From: Cichorium intybus
Lineage: Eukaryota; Streptophyta; Magnoliopsida; Asterales; Asteraceae
Direction: 5' to 3'
Length of the DNA: 64,000 bases
Assembly: GCA_023525715.1 (NCBI GenBank)
Contig: CM042010.1
Location: forward strand, 79,051,894-79,115,893
The position numbers and the translations under genes are program-made. Each line of letters opens with the position of its first letter. Position 1 is the stretch's first letter. Of this stretch, positions 1 through 12,584 are shown one piece after another. The notes beneath the pieces were generated by a model. The model searched no databases and was not told the DNA's origin. It was given only the letters and a program-made list of their open reading frames with translations.

Positions 1-470
1 CTTTCGGAAATCCAACAACATAGCCCAAATGATCGGCCTAGACACCGCTCTCGTAAGTAGATCATTCGATATTATATTTTGGAACTATAATTGAATTGTT
101 GTAATAATGATGTTTACAAAATTTACATTTTGTTTACTACTGTTACAAATGAGTATGAATAGCTATTTTTATAGTATAACTTGTATTCTCCCCCTTAAAA
201 ACTTGAATAAATATAAAAAAGGGGTATGAACTCACCACAATGTCGACTAAGATCTTATCGCCAATTGTTGTTAGATCGCCCGACTCTTCGTGCTTCTAAC
301 TCGAACTCACTATATTTATAACTAAAATAGCTACTTCTAACGCTCATTCTTCGTATATTTCTATATATATCGAAGAATCTTCTAACAATACTATCTAGTG
401 ATATAGAGATCGAGATTTGAGGTGTGAGGAAATGAGAGGATTGAAGCCTCTATTTATAGTAAATTTATTT
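1..470 (-). mobile_element. Divergent LTR-like fragment related to Gypsy-E LTR
   Basis: Read on the minus strand, this segment resembles the middle of the Gypsy-E LTR (43856-46026). Both share the order: a block with CTTTCGGAAA and TCCAACAAC, then GGCCTAG and CTCGTAAGTA, then a T-rich block with TGTTTACTA. A minus-strand TATA box (TATAAATA, plus-strand 451-459) lies where an LTR promoter would be. The left end is cut by the window edge and no TG/CA terminus was found, so this is a fragment or a solo LTR of a distant family. Similarity was judged by eye and is patchy. Confidence 0.45.
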
Positions 471-1507
471 TCGTATAGCGGCCCTCAAGATACAAATATT
501 TGACGATTATAGCTTTTAAAATTTATTTGTGACAAAACATACCCTTAAAATACTCTTTAAATAGATTTAATAGTTTTTATATAAAATAAATGATTTTTGT
601 TTATAAAAATATAATCTACAAAAAATCGTAGTTTAATAATATCAATTTTTTAACTAACAGTCCTTAACGAATTAACGAAAGGGTATTCATTGTAAGTTTA
701 ATAAAAATATAGGGTTTAAATGTAAATACAATTTCATTTTAAAGAAAAAGAAAAGATTAAATATAAAACTAATATCAATAATATTAAATTTTGACGTCAG
801 ACTATTCGTATCGACGACACCGTTTTGACGGTAAATTTTTCCATTTTATAAAACGACATAATATTATTGATAAACTTAAAAATACGTATTGAATACGTAG
901 TGTTCGATTCAAATAAAATATAAAATAAAATTAAAATAAAATAATATAAAAAAATTAAAATAAAATTAAAATAAAATAATATAAAAAAATTTTATATAAA
1001 ATAAAATTAAAATAAAATAATATAAAAAAAATTTTAAACTTTCAATTCAAATCTCCACCTACCGGTGGAGACTAAAATTTTGTTTTGTTTTGTTTTTTTA
1101 TTAATAAAAATAAATAAATTAAACGTCGTTTTCAAGTTAAATTAAACGTTTTTCTATCATAACTTTTTAAATATAACGTTTGGTAAAAATATAAATATAA
1201 ATTCGGGACCGTCGTAATTTTATCTACGTTTTGATATAAAATTTGTAATATTCCGAAGAGTTTTAAATTTTTACCGTTCACTATTCACGCTGGTCACCAT
1301 TCACGACGTAAATTTGTTTTTTTATATATTAAAAACATCTACTTGGCAGTGTTTGTTCGTATAATTGACTTAAATTAGCATACTTAGTATTATAATATCA
1401 AATAATACATCGTAGAGATTATGAAATTTACATTTCAATATATTGACCTAACGTACGCTCTGGTTGACTTGAGTTGACTTTCGTTGACTAATTTGACAGT
1501 TGTCACA
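471..1507. other. AT-rich non-coding stretch with TTGAC cluster
   Basis: No gene is visible. It holds low-complexity AAAATAAAATT-type DNA at about 910-1035 and, just before the satellite, five TTGAC motifs within about 55 bp (1443-1497). TTGAC is the W-box core, but here it may simply be part of the decayed LTR on the left. Confidence 0.4.
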
Positions 1508-4500
1508 GTCCATAACCCAACACAACCTTCATAATGGTTCATAACCCATCACAACCCTTTATAATGGTCCATAACCCATCACAACCCTTCATAATTGAGC
1601 ATAACTCATCACAACCCTTAATAATGGTCCATAATCTAACACAACCCTTTCTATGGTCAATAACCCATCATAATCATTGATAATGGTTCATAAACCATCA
1701 CAACCTTCATAGTAGTACATAACCCATACAACCCTTTATAACGGTCCATAACACATCACAACGTTTTCTAATGGTCCATAACACATCACAACCCTTTCTA
1801 TAGTCCATAACCCATCACAACCGTGCTTAATGGTCCATAACAATAACAACCCTTCATAATGGTCCATAACCCATAAAAACCTTCAAAATAGTCAATAACC
1901 TACCACAAGCCTTCATAATTGACCATAACCTATCACAACCCTTCATAATTGACCATAACCCATCACAACCCTTCCTATGGTCCATATCTCAGTACAACCC
2001 TCTCTATGGTCCATAACCCATCACAACCCTTCATAATTAACCATAACCCATCACAACACTTCATCATGGTCCATAACACATCGCAACCCAGCATAATGGT
2101 CCATAACCATAACAACCCTTTATAATCGTCCATAATCCATACAAACCTTCATAATGGTCGATAACCCACCACAACCCTTCATAATGGTCCATAACCCAAC
2201 ACAACCCTTTCTATAGTCCATAACCTATCACAACTCTTCATAATTGACCATAACCTTTCACAACCCGTCATAAGGGTGCATAGCCAATCATAACCCTTCA
2301 TAGTGGTCCATAACTCATCACAACCTTCATAATGATCAATAACCCATCACAACACTTTATAATGGTCCATAACCCATCACAACCCTTCATAATTGAGCAT
2401 AACCCATCACAACCCTTCATAATGGTCCATAACCCAACACAACCATTTCTATGGTCCATAACCCATAATAAACCTTCATAATTGACCATAAGCTATCACA
2501 ACCCTTCATAATGGTAAATAACCCATCATAATCCTTCATAATGGTTTATAACCCATCACAACCCCCATAATAGTACATAACACATACAACCCTTCATAAC
2601 GGTCCATAACCCATCACAACCCTTTCTAATGGTCCAAACCCGATCACAACCCTTTCTATGGTCCATAACCCATCGCAACCCTATGTAATGGTCCATAACC
2701 ATAACAACCCTTCATATTGATCCATAACCCATATAACAGTCCATAACCCATGATAACGCTTCATAATTGACCATAACCCATCACAACCCTTCATAATTAA
2801 CCATAACCCATCACAACCCTTCCTATAGTCCATAACCCAGCACAACCCTTTTTATGATCCATAACCCATCACAACCCTTCATAACTAACCATAACCCTTC
2901 ACAACACTTCATAATTGTCCATAACCCATCACAACCCTGTATAATGGTCAATAACCATAACAACCCTTTATAATTGTCCATAACCCATACAAACCTTCAT
3001 CATGGTCCATAACCCATCACAACCCTTCATAATGGTCCATAACTCATCACAACCCTTCATAATGGTCGATAACCCAACACAACCCTTTCTATGGTCCATA
3101 ACCCATCACAACTCTTCATAATTGACCATAACCTATCAAAACCCCTTATAATGGTCCATAACCCATCATAACCCTTCATAGTAGTCCAGAACCCATCACA
3201 ACCTTATAATGATCCATAACCGATCACAACCCTTTATAATAGACCATAACCCTTCACAACCTTCCTAATGGTCCATACCCCATCACAACCCTTCATAATT
3301 GAGCATAACCCATTAACAACGCTTCATAAGGGTGCATAACCTAACACAACCTTTTCTATGGTCCATAGGCCATAACAACCCTTCATAATTGACCATAACC
3401 TATCACAACCCTTCATAATGGACAATAACCCATCATAATTTTTCATAATGGTTCATAACCCATCACAACCTTCATAATACTACATAACCCATAGAACCCT
3501 TCATATCGGTCCATAACCCATCACAACCCTTTCTTTGGTCCATAACCCATCACAACCCTACATAATAGTCCATAACCATAACAACCCTTCATTATACTCC
3601 ATAACCCATACAAACCTTCATGATAGTCCATAACCAATCACAACCCTTCATAATTAACCATAACCCATCACAACCCTTCATAATTGACCATAACCCATCA
3701 CAATCTTCCTATGGTCCATAACCCAGCACAACCCTTTCTATGGTCCATAACCCATCACAACCCTTCATAATTAACAATAACCAATCACAATAGTTCATAA
3801 TGGTCCATAACCCGTCGCAACCCTGCATAATGGTCCATAACCATAACAACCCTTCATAATCGTCCATAACCCATACAAACCTTCATCATGGTCCATCACC
3901 CATCACAACCCTTTATAATGGTCCATTAATCACAACCTTCATAATGGTCCATAACCCATCACAACTCTTTATAATGGTCGTCAACCATCACAACCGTTTC
4001 TATGGTCTATAACCATAACAACCCTTCATAATTGACAATAAGCTATCACAACCGTTCATAATGGTCAATTACACATCATAATCCTTCATAATGGTTCATA
4101 ACCCATCACAACCTTCATAATACTACATAATCTATACAACCCTTCATAACGGTCCATAACTCATCACAACCCTTTCTAATGGTCCATAACCAATCACACC
4201 CTTTCTATGGTCCAAAACCCATCGCAACCCTGCATAATGGTCCACAACCATAACAACCATTCATAATGGTCCATAACCCATACAAACCTTCATAAAAGTC
4301 AATAACCCGTCACAACCCTTCATAATTAACAATAACCCATACAAACCTTTATAACAGTCCATAACCCATCACAACCATTCGTAATTAACCATAACCCATC
4401 ACAACCCTTCATAATTGACCATAACCCATCATAATCTTCCTATGGTCCATAACCCAGCACAACCCGTTCTATGGTCCATAACCCATCACAACCCTTCATA

Positions 4501-7500
4501 ATTAGCCATAACCCATCACTACACTTCATCGTGGTCTAAAACACATCGCAACCCTGCATAATGGTCCATAACCATAACAACCCTTCATAATGGTCCATAA
4601 TCCTTACAAACCTTCATAATGGTCCATAACCCATCACAACCCTTCATAATTGTCCATAACCCAACACAACCCTTTCTATAGTCCATAACCAATCACAACT
4701 CTTCATAATTCACCATAACCTTTCACAACCCATCATAATGGTCCATAACCCATCATAACCCTTCATAGTGGTCCATAACCCATCACAACATTCATAATGG
4801 TCAATAACCCATCACAACTCTTTATAATGGTCCATAACCCATCACAGCCCTTTATAATTGAGCATAACCCATCACAACCCTTCATAATGGTCCATAACGC
4901 AACACAACCATTTCTACTGTCCATAACCCATAATAAACCTTCATACTTGACCATAACCTATCACAACCCTTCATAATGGTCAATAACCCATCATAATCCT
5001 TCATAATGGTTTATAACCCATCACAACCTCCATAATAGTACATAACATATACAACCCTTCATAACGGTCCATAACCCATCATAACCCTTTCTAATGGTCC
5101 ATAACCCATCACAACCCTTTCTATGGTCTATTACCCATCGCAACCCTATGTAATGGTCCATAACCATAACAACCCTTCATAATGATCCATAAACCATACA
5201 AACCTTCATAACAGTCCATAACCCATCATAACTCTTCATAATTGACCATAACCCATGACAACCCTTCATAATTGTCCATAACCCATCATAACCCTTCCTA
5301 TGGTCCATAACCCAACACAACCCTTTTTATGATCCATAACCCATCACAACCCTTCATAATTAACCATAACCCATCACAACACTTCATAATTGTCCATAAC
5401 CCATCACAACCCTGCATAATGGTCCATAACCATAACAACCCTTCATAATTGTCCATAACCCATACAAACCTTCATCATGGTCCTTAACCCATTAAAACCC
5501 TGCATAATGGTCCATAACCCATCGCAACCCTTCATAATGGTCGATAACCCAACACAACCCTTTCTATCAAAACTACTCATAATGGTCCATAACCCATCAT
5601 AACCCTTCATAGTGGTCCATAACCCATCGCAACCTATAATGATCCATAACCGATTACAACCCTTTATAATGGACCATAACCCTTGATAACCTTCCTAATG
5701 GTCCATAACCCATCAAAACCCTTCATAATTGAGCATAACCCATCACAACCCTTCATAAGGGTGCATAACCTAACACAACCTTTTCTATGGTCCATAAGCC
5801 ATAACAACCCTTCATAATTGACCATAACCTATCACAACCATTCATAATCGACAATAACCCATCATAATCCTTCATAATGGTTCATAACCCTTCACAACCT
5901 TCATAATAGTACATAACCCATAGAACCCTTCATATCGATCCATAACCCATCACAACCCTTTCTAATGGTCCATAACCTATCACAACCCTTTCTTTAGTCC
6001 ATAACCCATCACAACCCTACATAATAGTCCATAACCATAACAACCCTTCATTATAGTCCATAACCCATACAAACCTTCATGACAGTCCATAACCCATCAC
6101 AACCCTTCATAATTAACCATAACCCATCACAACCCTTCATAATTGACCATAACCCATCACAATCTTCCTATGGTCCATAACCCAGCACAACCCTTTCTAT
6201 GGTCCATAACCCATCATAACTCATCATAATTAACAATAAACGATCACAACACTTCATAATGGTCCATAACCCATCGCAACCCTGCATAATGGTCCATAAC
6301 CGTAACAACACTTCATAATTGTCCATAACCCAAACAAACCTTCATCATGGTCCATAACCCATCACAACCCTTTATAATGGTTCATAACCCATCACAACCT
6401 TCATAATGGTCCATAACCCATCACAACCCTTTATAATGGTCCATAACCCATCACAACCGTTTCTATGGTCCATAACGTATAACAACCCTTCATAATTGAC
6501 CATAACCTATCACAAACCTTCATAATGGTCAATAACCCATCATAATCCTTCATAATGGTTCATAACCTATCACAACCTTCATAATACTACATAACCCATA
6601 CAACCCTTCATAACGATCCATAACCCATCACAACCATCACAACCCTTTCTATGGTACATAACCCATCGCAACCCTACATAATGGTCCACAACCATAACAA
6701 CCATTCATAATGGTTCATAACCCATACAAATGTTCATAATAGTCAATAACTCATCACAACCAATCATAATTAATCATAACCCATCACAACATTTCATAAT
6801 GGTCCATAACACATCACAACCGTACATAATGGTCCATAACTATAACAACCCTTCATAATGGTCCATTATCTATACAAACCTTCATAATGGTCCATAAACG
6901 ATCACAACCCTTCATAATGGTCCATAACCCATCACAACCCTTTCTATGGTCCATAACCCATCGCAACCGTGCAAAATGGTCCATAACAATAACAACCCTT
7001 CATAATGGTCTATAACCCATACAAACCTTCAAAATAGTCAATAACCCGTCATAACCCTTTATAATTGACCATAACCCATCACAACCCTTCATAATTGACG
7101 ATAAACCAACACAACCCTTCCTATGGTCCATATCCCAGGACAACCCTTTCTATGGTCCATAACCCATCACAACCCTTCATAATTAACCATAACCCATCAC
7201 AACACTTCATAATGGTCCATAACACATCGCAACCCTACATAATGGTCCATAACCATAACGACCCTTCATAATAGTCCATAACCCAACACAACCCTTTCTA
7301 TGGACCAAAATCCATCACAACTATTCATAATTGACATTAACCTTTTCACAACCCCTCATAATGGTCCATAACCCATCATAACCCTTTATAGTGGTCCATA
7401 ACCCATCACAACCATCATAATGGTCAATAACCCATCACAACCCTTTATAATGGACCATAACCCATTACAACCCTTCATAATTGAGCATAACCCATCACAA

Positions 7501-9721
7501 CCCTTTATAATGGTCCATAACCCAATACAACCATTTCTATGGTCTATAACCCATAATAACCCTTCATAATTGACCATAACCTATCACAACCATTCATAAT
7601 GGTCAATAACCCATCATAATCCTTCATAATGGTTCATAACCCATCACAACCTTCATAATAATACATAACCCATACAACCATTCATAATGGTCCATAACCC
7701 ATCACAACCCTTTATAATGGTCCATAACCCATCACAACCCTTTCTATGGTCCATAACCCATCACAACCCTCCGTAATGGTCCATAACCATAACACCCCTT
7801 CATAATGGTCCATAATCTATACAAACCTTCATGACAGTCCATAACCCATCACAACCATTCATAATTGACCATAACCTATCACACCCCTTCCTATGGTCCA
7901 TAACCCAACACAACCCTTTCTATGATCCACAACCCATCATAACCCTTCATAATTAACCATAACCCATCAAAACACTTCTTAATTATCCATAATCCATCAT
8001 AACCCTGTATAATGGTCCATAACCATAACAACCCTTCATAATGGTCTATAACCCTTCACAACCCCTCATGATGGTCCATAACCCATCATAACCCTTCATA
8101 ATGGTCTATAACCCTTCACAACCCTTCATAATGGTTCATAACCCAACACAACCCTTTCTATGGTCCATAACCCATCACAGCTCTTCATAATTGACCACAA
8201 CCTATAAATACCCCTCATAATGGTCTATAACTCATCATAACCCTTTATAGTGGTCCATAAACCATCACAACAATCATAATGGTCTATAACCCATCACAAC
8301 CCTTCATAATTGAGCATAACCCATCACAACACTTAATAATGGTCCATAACCTAACACAAGCCTTTCTATGGTCAATAACCCATCATAATACTTAATAATG
8401 GTTCATAACCCATCACAACCTTCATAATAGTACACAACCCATTCTAATGGTCCATAACCCATCATAACCCTTTCTATGGTCGATAACCCATCGCAACCGT
8501 GCATAATGGTCCATAACAATAACAACCCGTCATAATGGTCCATAACCCATACAAACCTTCAAAATAGTCAATAACCTATCACAACCCTTCATAATTGACC
8601 ATTACCCATCTTCACCCTTCCTATGGTCTATATCCCAAGACAACCCTTTCTATGGTCCATAACCCATCATAACCTTTCTTAATTAACCATAACCCATCAC
8701 AACACTTCATAATGGTCCATAACACATTGCAACCCTGCATAATGGTCTATAACCATAACAACCCTTCATAATGGTCCATAACCCATACAAACCTTCATAA
8801 TGGTCCATAACCCATCACAACCCTTTATAATGGTCCATAACCTATCACAACCCTTCATAATTGAGCATAACCCATCACAACCCTTCATAATGGTCCACAA
8901 CCCAACACAACCATTTCTATGGTCCATAACCCATAATAACCCCTCATAATTGACCATAACCGATCATAACCCTTCATAATGGTCAATAACCTATCACAAC
9001 CCTTCATAATTGAGCATAACCCATCACAATCCTTCATAATGGTCCATAACCCAACACAACCCTTTCTAATGGTCCATACCCATCACAACCCTTTCTATGG
9101 TCCATAACTCATCGCAACCCTGTCTAATGGTCCATAACCATAACAACCCTTCATAATGATCCATAACCCATACAAACTTTCATAACAGTCCATAACCCAT
9201 CATAACCCATCATAATTGACCATAGCCAATCACAACACTTCATAATTGTCCATAACCCATCACAACCCTGCATAATGGTCCATAACCATAGCAACCCTTC
9301 ATAATTGTCCATAACCCATACAAACCTTCATCATCGTCCATAACCTATCACAACCCTTCATAATGGTCCATAACCCATCATAACCCTTCATAATGGTCCA
9401 TAACCCGACAAAACCCTTTCTATGGTCCATAACCCATCACAACTCTTCATAATTGACCATAACCTATCAAAACCCCTCATAATGGTCCATAACCCTTCAT
9501 AGTGGTCCATAACCCATCACAACCTTATAATGATCGATAACCGATCACAACACTTTATAATGGTCCATAACCATTCACAACCTTCCTAATGGTACAGAAC
9601 ATATCACAACCCTTCATAATTTAGCATAACCCATCACGACCCTTCATAAGGGTGCATAACCTAACACAACCTTTTCTATGGTCTATAAGCCATAACAACC
9701 CTTCATAATTGACCATAACAT
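1508..9721. repeat. Satellite array, block 1 (about 30-bp monomer)
   Basis: Tandem monomers of about 30 bp built around CCATAACCCATCACAACCC followed by TTCATAATGGT. Several monomer variants recur in a fixed order: spacer AATGGTCC, AATTGACC, AATTAACC, a shortened TTTCTATGGTCC form, and an AATTGAGC form. A recognisable run (CCTATGGTCC, CCCAGCACAACCC, then an AATTAACC monomer) returns near 1985, 2836, 3721, 4450, 5311, 6181, 7131, 7901 and 8630, so there is a higher-order repeat of roughly 0.73-0.95 kb. Because 30 is a multiple of 3, the minus strand shows long spurious reading frames with a ten-residue period. Confidence 0.95.
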
Positions 9722-10491
9722 TGTTGGATTAGGTGTCTAAGCCATGACTTATAATTGTATTTATCTTATGAATAAAAGCAAAGTCCATTTGGGTTGCCCT
9801 CATATATGGAGGATAGATATATAGTTTAGTAGAGAGAATAGTTAGTTTATTAATTGTATAATAAATCAATAGAAAATAAATATATGGTTTATTAATATAT
9901 TTAAGTGTTAATATATTAATTAGAAACTATATTAATTAATTGAGATTTAATCTAAAATTAATTGGATTTAATTTAGAGATTAAATTAATTAATTAATAGG
10001 TGTAGGGACTCGTTTGGCATTTATTCAATAGTTGAATAACTGGCCAGGTAAAACCAGGGACCAAAATGGCGCCACCCTGGAGGCTCCTCCAGGGTTTGGC
10101 GAAACCCTAATTAGGGTTTTGGTAAGCCTGGTCCAAGTGGTCAAAAGCCTTGTCCAGTTGGAGGCTCCTTAGGGTTTCAAGTATAACCCTAGGAGGCTAT
10201 AAAAGGAACCCCCTGGCACCTCATTCATTCACGCCATCTCTCTCTCTGTGTTACTCTGCTGGACTGATTCTTCCATCACTTGGGTGTGACTTGCATTTGA
10301 GGCAGGATACTTTTGCTGCTGCTTGAAGGATCATAAGATCAAAGGTTGGTTTTCCTAATTCATCTTTAGAATTGAACTGTATCCCTTAGGTTTTTAGTTC
10401 TAATCTTCATAGAAGAAAACATAGATCAATATTAGGGTTGCATGTGAACCATAGGAATTTTTATGTTCATTGTTTGCATAGAAACCCTTCA
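9722..10491 (+). repeat. Copia-A 5' LTR
   Basis: 770 bp, TG...CA ends, about 98% identical to 16617-17386. It has a TATA box (TATAAAA, 10198-10204) after a region with two neighbouring dyads: arms CCCTGGAGG/CCTCCAGGG (10075-10094) and the 18-bp palindrome AAACCCTAATTAGGGTTT (10102-10119), which contains the plant telo-box AAACCCTAA. Confidence 0.95.
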
Positions 10492-11774
10492 GTGGTATTA
10501 GAGCTTAGGCTGTTTTCTTGTGATTTGATTTGAATTGCATAAATTGTATTATGCCTTGGTGTTTTTGCGATGAACACCACAAGGCTAGGCCTTGGATCGA
10601 GATTTTTGGCTAGGGTTTCCTAACCCTAGCCGCCACCCTTATGGTCCCCCCATTGATTGCTTGATTTGCTTGCCATAATTGTGTGTTGTTATTTTTGGTA
10701 ATAAGATCAATTAAAATAACTTGAACCCTTTTTTTTTGGCTTGTGAAATTCGAAAATCACTAGGACCATTATAGATAAATTAATTTGATTAATTTGGTAA
10801 TCTGTAACCTAGATTTAATTAGTTTAATTAATTGATTAATTAAAAGACCAATTAAATCAGTTTATAGAATTAATTAAAATTTTCAAAAATTAGTAATAAT
10901 TTGCGAAAATTAAGATGAAATTAATTCTAAAATATTTTAATGAGATTAAAATATATCTTATATATATTTATGATTAAAAGTTAATTTAATATATATAAGA
11001 AAATTGGTTAGTCTACCGCTAGTAAGCCTCATTCACAAAACTGTCCTATAAAGAGAGTATAAGGTGACTGACTATAAAATGCTAGTCTAATGGGTATGTA
11101 CTCTTACCCACCGCTCTCCTGGTCAGCCAAGTGTCGTTAGCCGAACGGGTATGATAGAACCGCTAAGCCTCTTAAAAGTATAATGCTATAATTGAAAGTA
11201 CTAGAACCCTAAAACAAATCCCAATCTAGTTACTTTAAGTTAAAAAAAATTTGAATTGGTGCTAATCCATGAAATTGCACATTGCGCCTTGTGGAACGTT
11301 GGTGGAGCGTGTGTGGTTTACCGGCACGCCAACTAGGGTCCGCAATGTGTCGCGATGGGTTTCTTGATTTTGTCATTATTAACGGAGAGTGTGTGGTTTA
11401 TCAGCATGTTAATTAGAGATGACAATTGACTTCAAGAGTACCAAGCTATTTTCATGGTTATTCACACCCGGTTTGTGATCCTCGGTATCCCAGTCACAAC
11501 CAGTAGGGCATTCCCGAGATTAAAACATGCTATCGAACAGTTCGGTAAATCTCAAAGAAACTAGGAATTCCATTATAATATGATTATGTTTCCACGGTGG
11601 AATTGGCTGAATCGTCATTCGCCTACCTTATAAAATTTACAATATTGATTACGGCATCCCTTTTCGGTATTGTAGATTGTTATTGTAGGATCCTAGCCTT
11701 ATATTAATTCTTGGGTGAATATAAGGATTATTATTATTATTCTATCTAATTAAAACTACCTTCTTCTTGATCAG
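10492..11774 (+). promoter_or_regulatory. Copia-A primer site and structured gag leader
   Basis: The leader starts with GTGGTATTAGAGC, a one-base variant of the usual TGGTATCAGAGC site complementary to the initiator tRNA-Met 3' end. Near its 3' end lie two stem-loops with the shared apical motif GGAGNGTGTGTGGTTTA. The first is about 11278-11349, with basal pairings CACATTGCG/CGCAATGTG or TTGTGGA/TCCGCAA. The second is 11370-11425, with basal stem TTGTCAT/ATGACAA. No reading frame was recognised before gag. Confidence 0.75.
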
Positions 11775-12584
11775 ATGTCTTCTGACCAATCCGTTCCCCA
11801 CTCAAATCTCGGTGGTGTCACCTCGATTCTGTCATTATGCTCAAAAGTGACGTTGGATGGCACTAACTATAATGACTGGATCCGCAACATCAAAATGGCT
11901 CTAAGGTTTGAACATAAAGAGTATGTTCTGGAAACCGAGCTTGTTGATGTGGACACTGAAACCACTACTCCCGAGGAAATCGCTGCGTACATCAAACACT
12001 CTGATGATGCAACCAAAGTGGCTTGCATCATGATCGCTACTACGAACCCTGAACTGCAGCGTATCTATGAGGACTATTGGCCTTACGAGATGCACAAAGA
12101 GCTTGCGGAAAGGTTCCGCAAGCAAGAGCGCATCGAAAGGCGTGAGGTTGTAAAAGCTTTCACTAACAGCAAGCCCAAGGAGGGCGAGTCCATCTGTGCA
12201 CATGTGCAGAGGATGCATGGTTATGTGGAAAGGCTTAGAAAGCTGGAAATGCCGGTTCATGAGGATTTAGCAGTTGACATAGTGCTAAACTCTTTGCCCA
12301 GTTCTTATGACCAGTTCACACTGGCGTATCATTTGAACAACAACCAGGCAAACCTAGCTGAGTTACACCGCATGCTTCGTACGGTTGAGGACGGGATGAA
12401 GGGAAAGGCTGTGCTCCCTATCAACCCGCCTGTCCTGGCTATTGGCTCCGGAAAGGGAAAGAAACAGAAAGGCCCTCCTAAGCAGAACTGGAGGGAAAAG
12501 ACTCACGTCGGGTCATCTAGCAGTGCCCCGAAAGGTAAGTCTTCCGGAATTCCACATGTTCGGAACCCCAAAGAGGCCGACTGA
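11775..12584 (+). CDS. gag: Copia-A Gag (capsid) N-terminal part, ends at premature TGA
   Basis: 269 codons encoding a plant copia Gag of the UBN2/retrotran_gag type, the structural protein of the virus-like particle. Visible hallmarks are the early LDGTNYNDWIRN motif (around residue 28), the central MHKELAERFRK segment, and the YVERLRKLEMPVHEDLAVDIVLNSLP type region near residues 145-175. A basic tail (GKGKKQKGPPK) leads toward the nucleocapsid. The start follows the leader and is the first ATG of the frame. The TGA at 12582-12584 sits exactly where the first Cys of the CCHC zinc knuckle belongs: the following codons read FYC then KQKGHWKRSC, so the knuckle is decapitated by one nonsense change. 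The frame then continues without shift into protease. Confidence 0.9.
   Translation: MSSDQSVPHSNLGGVTSILSLCSKVTLDGTNYNDWIRNIKMALRFEHKEYVLETELVDVDTETTTPEEIAAYIKHSDDATKVACIMIATTNPELQRIYEDYWPYEMHKELAERFRKQERIERREVVKAFTNSKPKEGESICAHVQRMHGYVERLRKLEMPVHEDLAVDIVLNSLPSSYDQFTLAYHLNNNQANLAELHRMLRTVEDGMKGKAVLPINPPVLAIGSGKGKKQKGPPKQNWREKTHVGSSSSAPKGKSSGIPHVRNPKEAD

Noticed and set aside
2298..8957. Repeated 60-70-residue minus-strand frames in the satellite (CDGLWTIMKG-type period)
   Set aside because: They follow from a 30-bp monomer being divisible by three; they have no promoter, no conserved ends and vary with the monomers.
1508..9721. CRISPR-like direct repeats of about 30 bp
   Set aside because: Repeats are contiguous with no unique spacers, and the context is a plant genome full of LTR elements.
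10102..10119. Interstitial telomere repeat
   Set aside because: Only two telo-box units in palindromic arrangement, with no tandem array.
12582..12584. Programmed stop readthrough between Copia-A gag and pol
   Set aside because: The TGA replaces a zinc-knuckle Cys and is one of several random lesions.
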